Shown piece after piece: positions 42,740 to 64,000 of a DNA stretch of 64,000 bases. The stretch is taken from assembly GCF_040954645.1 (NCBI RefSeq), contig NC_092811.1, forward strand, positions 121,479,411-121,543,410. The letters run 5' to 3'. Source of the DNA: Diabrotica undecimpunctata (Eukaryota > Arthropoda > Insecta > Coleoptera > Chrysomelidae). The translations under genes and the position numbers were made by a program. The notes below the pieces were generated by a model. It ran no database searches. It saw nothing but the letters and a program-made list of their open reading frames with translations, and had not been told where the DNA came from. Positions within the stretch are counted from its first letter, which is position 1; each line of letters opens with the position of its first letter.

Positions 42740-42772
42740 AAATTAAGAATTAGTAAAATATATTATAAAAAA

Positions 42773-60077
<17,305 letters not shown>

Positions 60078-60202
60078 CTGAAACGTACAATTATGAACTT
60101 CGTGAAGAATATAATACGGACGTGTTCACGAATCTTTCGAACAATGCTTCAATAATAATTGATTCAATTGGTATTTATTCAGGAAATTTGGGTGAACATA
60201 TA

Positions 60203-62305
60203 CAGGGTGTTTCAAAAAAAGGTAACCCCGTCTCTAGGGTAGGTAAAAAACTGAAAAATAATTGGGGTTTGCTTAGTAAAAAACTACTGGCAACATTGTA
60301 ATGAAATTTTATACGAATATGTTTTGGAAGCTGATACATCCCATGAATATGTTTTTATATCTGATTCTCATAGAGGGCGCTAGTTACACGGATCGTACTA
60401 AGTATTAGTCAATATAACTTTTTTAGGAGTATAATTATTAATCAAAATTTCAAGTAAACTTAAACATCATTCAATTTTACACGAAAAAGGTACTCTTGGT
60501 AAAACTCGATACTGTGTACCGTTTTCGGAATATTTTGATTTGAAAATTATGAAGTAATAATTGATGCTGGTATAAAATAGTTAGTAATTAAACAAAACTC
60601 ACAAGAAGAAAATTAAATTAATGACTAAGAACATAAAATAAAATTCAATTACAGTAAGTATTCAAAGTGTCCTCCGTTTTCGCGAATACACAAGTCTATT
60701 CTTTTTTCTAAAGATTCCATTAACCTTCTAAACGGTAGGGGATAAGCTATGATGTCATTAAATTGACGTTGAATTCTTTCTTCCAATTCTTGGCGTGAAT
60801 TTACCTCTGTAGCATAGACTTTTTCCTTAATATACGACCAAACTGCGTAGTCCAAAGGGTTAAAATCGCATGACCGAGGAGGCCAATGAATCGGAGCTTC
60901 TGCACCTCTACCAATCCATCGATTCGAAAAATGATTACGAGACCTTCTATCAAAGTGTGGTGGAGCTCCATCGTGCATAAAAAATAAAGATCTTCGCTCG
61001 TTTAGCGTTAAATCTTCTAATATCTCGAATAAGGAATTGTTTAAAAAATCAAGATACATATCACCATTTAAATTTCCAGGTAGAATATGATAACCTATTA
61101 ATTTGTTACCTAAAGTTTGGTGCCCAAACATTAACTTTAAATGAGTGTTGGTAATGTGATACCCTTTTGACTCGTGGATTCTCATCACACCAGTAGTGTG
61201 CATTATGGGAGTTAAACATACCTTGTCGCGTAAAGGTGGCCTCGTCCGTAAAAAGAATGCATTTTAAAAAATTTGGATTGTGGGCTGTCCTTTGTTGCAA
61301 TGTTTCACAAAAATCCATTCTAACCGGTAGATCATCTGGCAAGAGCTCTTGGACTTGTCTGTAATGATAAGGATGTAATTGCTGTTCTTTAAGTATCCGC
61401 CAAGTACTTGAAGAAGAAGTATCTGTATGTCTTGCTATATTCCTTACGCTAACTGTTGGATCTTGACCAAGTAAATTTAAAATATTATTTTCTTTATTAA
61501 TTGTTCTTGTTGTTCTTGGTGTACCAGAATTTATTTTATTTGGTCTCACATTCCCAGTTTCTCGACAACGTCGTTCAACGGCTCTAAATGTTTTTTTTAC
61601 TTGGTAAGTTTCTTCTAGGAAACTTTTCTGCATAACGTGTCACAGCTGCACTAGAACATCCTAAACATGCGCCTAAGGTTAATAACATGTCAGTGTATTC
61701 AACATTTGAGAACATTTTGATTTGATTTTACAAATAACAAGGTTTCAAAACTCTAATTATTGTTGATTTATCGTCATAACAATCAATAAATGTCAGATTT
61801 CCATGGCACACTTGAAGAAAATAGAGGTATACCTATTAGAACTTTATCATTACTACCAGCATCAATTATTACTTCATAATTTTCAAATCAAAATATTCCG
61901 AAAACGGTACACAGTATCGAGTTTTACCAAGAGTACCTTTTTCGTGTAAAATTGAATGATGTTTAAGTTTACTTGAAATTTTGTTTAATAATTATACTCC
62001 TAAAAAAGTTATATTGACTAATTCTTAGTACGATCCGTGTAACTAGCGCCCTCTATGAGAATCAGATATAAAAACAAATTCATGGGATGTATCAGCTTCC
62101 AAAACATATTCGTATAAAATTTCATTACAATGTTGCCAGTAGTTTCGGCAAAATCGTAAAAAATGCGTAAAATTTTTTTTCTTCAACGCCCTGTATCTTG
62201 AAAACGGATGGCGTTACAAAAATTTTTTACTAAGCAAACCCCAATTATTTTTCAGTTTTTTTACTTACCCTAGAGACGGGGTTACCTTTTTTTTGAAACA
62301 CCCTG
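60203..62305. mobile_element. Mariner-like element with 370-450 bp terminal inverted repeats
   Basis: Begins CAGGGTGTTTCAAAAAAAGG after TATA at 60199-60202 and ends with the inverted CACCCTG before TATA at 62306-62309, so the target is TA. The arms pair far inward: 60203-60572 with 61855-62305. The right arm has about 81 extra bases (62143-62223) that are absent from the left arm, a deletion or insertion after the arms formed. The rest is close to identical, including CGGTACACAGTATCGAG and GCGCCCTCTATGAGAATC. It encodes one minus-strand transposase. It lies upstream of the MYND exon of the SMYD4-like gene, presumably in an intron. Confidence 0.92.
60649..61715 (-). pseudogene. Mariner-type transposase with DUF4817 N-terminus, two frameshifts
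   Basis: Starting at MFSNVEYTDMLLTLGAC (61715), the first segment is the DUF4817 helix-turn-helix (AAVTRYAEKFPRRNLPSK). After a frameshift in an A-run near 61595 it continues TFRAVERRCRETGNVRP and a second HTH (VSVRNIARHTDTSSSSTWRI). The catalytic core has LFTDEATFTRQG (first Asp) then, after a frameshift near 61115, LGNKLIGYHILPG, LFFMHDGAPPHF (second Asp) and WPPRSCDFNPLDYAVWSY (third Asp). Thirty-four residues lie between the second and third Asp, the mariner DD34D spacing. All three catalytic residues survive, so decay is recent. Confidence 0.88.
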
Positions 62306-62339
62306 TATAAAGAATTCCATTTTTAAGTTATGACCTCAA

Positions 62340-62440
62340 AAAAATCCCGGAACAAATTGGCAGTATGTTGCTCAGGATAGAGATCGATGGAGGAGTTGGG
62401 AGAGGCCTATGCCCAAAAATGGACGATAAAAGGCCAAGAG
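62340..62440 (+). mobile_element. RTE 3' tail fragment
   Basis: Encodes ELGEAYAQKWTIKG, the closing motif of RTE copies (compare GEAYVQTWT near 55.7 kb and EEAYVQQ near 9.3 kb), followed by a purine-rich run. Only about 100 bp of the element is present, an extreme 5' truncation. Confidence 0.65.
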
Positions 62441-63189
62441 GAAACCGAGATGAGAATAGAATGGTCATAAAGGACTCAAAAAATAAAAAAAAAGATAACG
62501 CAAATGATGATAAAACGACAAAAAAGATAGATAAAAATGTTAGAAAATGTAGTCACATGGAGACTAGAAACAAGGAGTATACGAAGCTACAGGAATATAG
62601 ATATTGACAATAACAGAAACCAATAAGAAGGAAAAAAGGAATAAACATTGACAACAATTATATTCGCTCCGTGCAGTTGAACAAGTATCGCCATCTACAG
62701 GTTATTATATCATCACCATAAAGTTTACACCATTGAAAACATTTATAAATCTGGAGTAATAAAATCAAAAATTTGTAATGAATCGTAAATATTGTCTATG
62801 TATTAAATATTTATACAGTGAACGGCTAAATTATGGAATATTATCATTATTTCGAGAACCGTCGAGTTTTGAGGGAAATCCCGAAACAGGTCGATTTTTG
62901 TTATAAAATACCCGTGTTAAAACGTACATAGAGTAGGGATGATGTCACTGGTGTAGGTGTAGTGACGTAATCGTTAATTTTTTTAAATAGAAATCGATAT
63001 AATGCGACACCTCATTTAAACGAGAAGTTAATTCTCTATTTAACGACATTACATTTTTAACTAAAATATCTTTTTAAGGGTACAAAAACATTTTTTTTTT
63101 TTTTATTTAAATTCAACTAAATTACAACTAATGATTTAATTAATAATGTACTTTAAAGTAACCACATTATGCATAATAATTATTTTAAA
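62441..63189. other. Non-coding stretch; possible end of the next mariner element
   Basis: No gene seen. TATACAGTGAACGGCTAAAT at about 62812 resembles a Tc1/mariner terminus and could be the left end of the transposon whose gene follows, but the other end is outside the window. Confidence 0.35.
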
Positions 63190-64000
63190 TTAAATGTTCG
63201 AAATGCCATCCATCGGTTTCTTGACAATATACGAATCTACGGACACATTCATCAAGTACATTTCGGATGACTTCTGGGGTAATTAGACTTATTTCATGCC
63301 TAATTCTATCTTTCAAGTCCTGTCAGTTTTGGGGTCTATTGACATAAACTTTTGATTTTATGTAACCCCAAAGGAAAACGTCTAGAGGTGTTAGATCTGG
63401 CGACCTTGCTGGTCACTCTAAAACACCTCGTCTTCCGATCCACCTCCTGGGAAAGCAATGATTTAAAAATTGACGTACTTCACGTGCGTAATGCGGAGGG
63501 GCTCCATCTTGTCGAAACCAGATATTTTCACTAGGTAAATTTGGATTATTGGCATTTTGATACATGTTAGCAAGGACAGGTATAAGTTGATTTCTCAAAA
63601 AAGTTAAATAACGTTCTCCTGTTAGATTTTCTTCAAAGAAAAAATGGGCCAATGATTCTGTCATTAATGATCCCTGCCCATACATTTACTTTCTGAGGAT
63701 ATTGCGTGTGTGACTCAGTCATCCAATGTGGGTTTTCTTGACTCCAATATCTGCAATTTTGACGATTCACGGTACCATGTATAAAAAATGTGGCTTCATC
63801 GGAAAAAAGGATTTGATTGATGAAATGTGGATTGCGGATACATAAATCCTGCATAATTTCAGAAAATTTGTCGTCGTTTAATTCCTGATGTAGTTGAATT
63901 TTGTAGGGATGGTATTTTTCTTTGTTTTAAATACGTAATACCGATCGTTGGGAAACTCCAGCATATTCACCCATTTGTGTTGAACTACTGTGAGGATTGT
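63190..64000 (-). pseudogene. Second mariner/IS630-type transposase, cut by the window end
   Basis: Minus-strand coding enters from the window edge with a decayed HTH (STQMGEYAGVSQRSVLRI). Then ILFSDEATFFIHGTVNRQ (first Asp), KVNVWAGIINDRIIGPFF, and after a one-base shift near 63645 FEENLTGERYLTFLRNQLIP, IWFRQDGAPPHYAREVRQF (second Asp), FPRRWIGRRGVLE, a TGA in place of Trp near 63420, PARSPDLTPLDVFLWGYIKS (third Asp) and KVYVNRPQN. Thirty-six residues separate the second and third Asp. It ends near 63190 (GWHFEHLI). It is related to, but clearly different from, the 60.6 kb transposase. Confidence 0.82.

Overview
The window is AT-rich animal DNA with spliced genes and very dense, nested transposable elements. 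Cdk7, a UPF0488 gene and a SMYD4-type gene, together with RTE, CR1/Jockey-like, hAT, pogo, piggyBac and mariner families, point to an insect. A large repeat-rich beetle genome is my best guess; the order is inference, not shown.

Four host genes can be built from exons whose splice sites and phases agree. (1) An unrecognised secreted protein lies on + (18964-28154; three exons, 251 residues, TATA box), with an 8.4 kb last intron full of transposons. (2) A complete Cdk7 lies on - (40587-38519; three exons, 339 residues). (3) A UPF0488 (C8orf33/CG14286-like) gene lies on + (40990-42099), divergent from Cdk7 across a 402 bp shared promoter region. (4) A SMYD4-like MYND/SET gene lies on - (60077-42773): seven 3' exons are present and its upstream exons lie beyond the window or were not found. 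Genes 3 and 4 converge.

Layout. 1-18 kb is mostly mobile DNA: an RTE tail, a broken piggyBac, a TACAGGG MITE, RTE copy A interrupted by an ORF1-only 'half-LINE' with a 13 bp target duplication, pogo and piggyBac scraps, a dead Tc1/IS630-like transposase, and a nearly intact RTE (one frameshift). 18-28 kb is gene 1; its intron holds a CR1/Jockey-like LINE that has lost the RT catalytic core, a pogo relic, a 400 bp MITE and a CT microsatellite. 28.5-38.4 kb is a stack of insertions: a Jockey/CR1-like LINE split by a pogo element, itself split by a hAT element; then an ORF1 fragment split by an apparently intact hAT element whose spliced transposase gene carries a MITE in its intron. 38.5-42.1 kb is the compact Cdk7/UPF0488 pair. 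42.7-60.1 kb is the SMYD4-like gene, with introns holding a DNA transposon whose product resembles DUF7869-type proteins (33 bp inverted ends), a tRNA-derived SINE, a second hAT copy, and an old LINE invaded by two RTE copies. 60.2-64 kb has a mariner-like element with about 370-450 bp terminal inverted repeats and the start of another.

The host genes serve transcription/cell-cycle control (Cdk7) and probably lysine methylation (SMYD4-like); nothing suggests an operon-like link beyond the Cdk7/UPF0488 head-to-head arrangement. All names come from motif recognition by eye; no database search was run.
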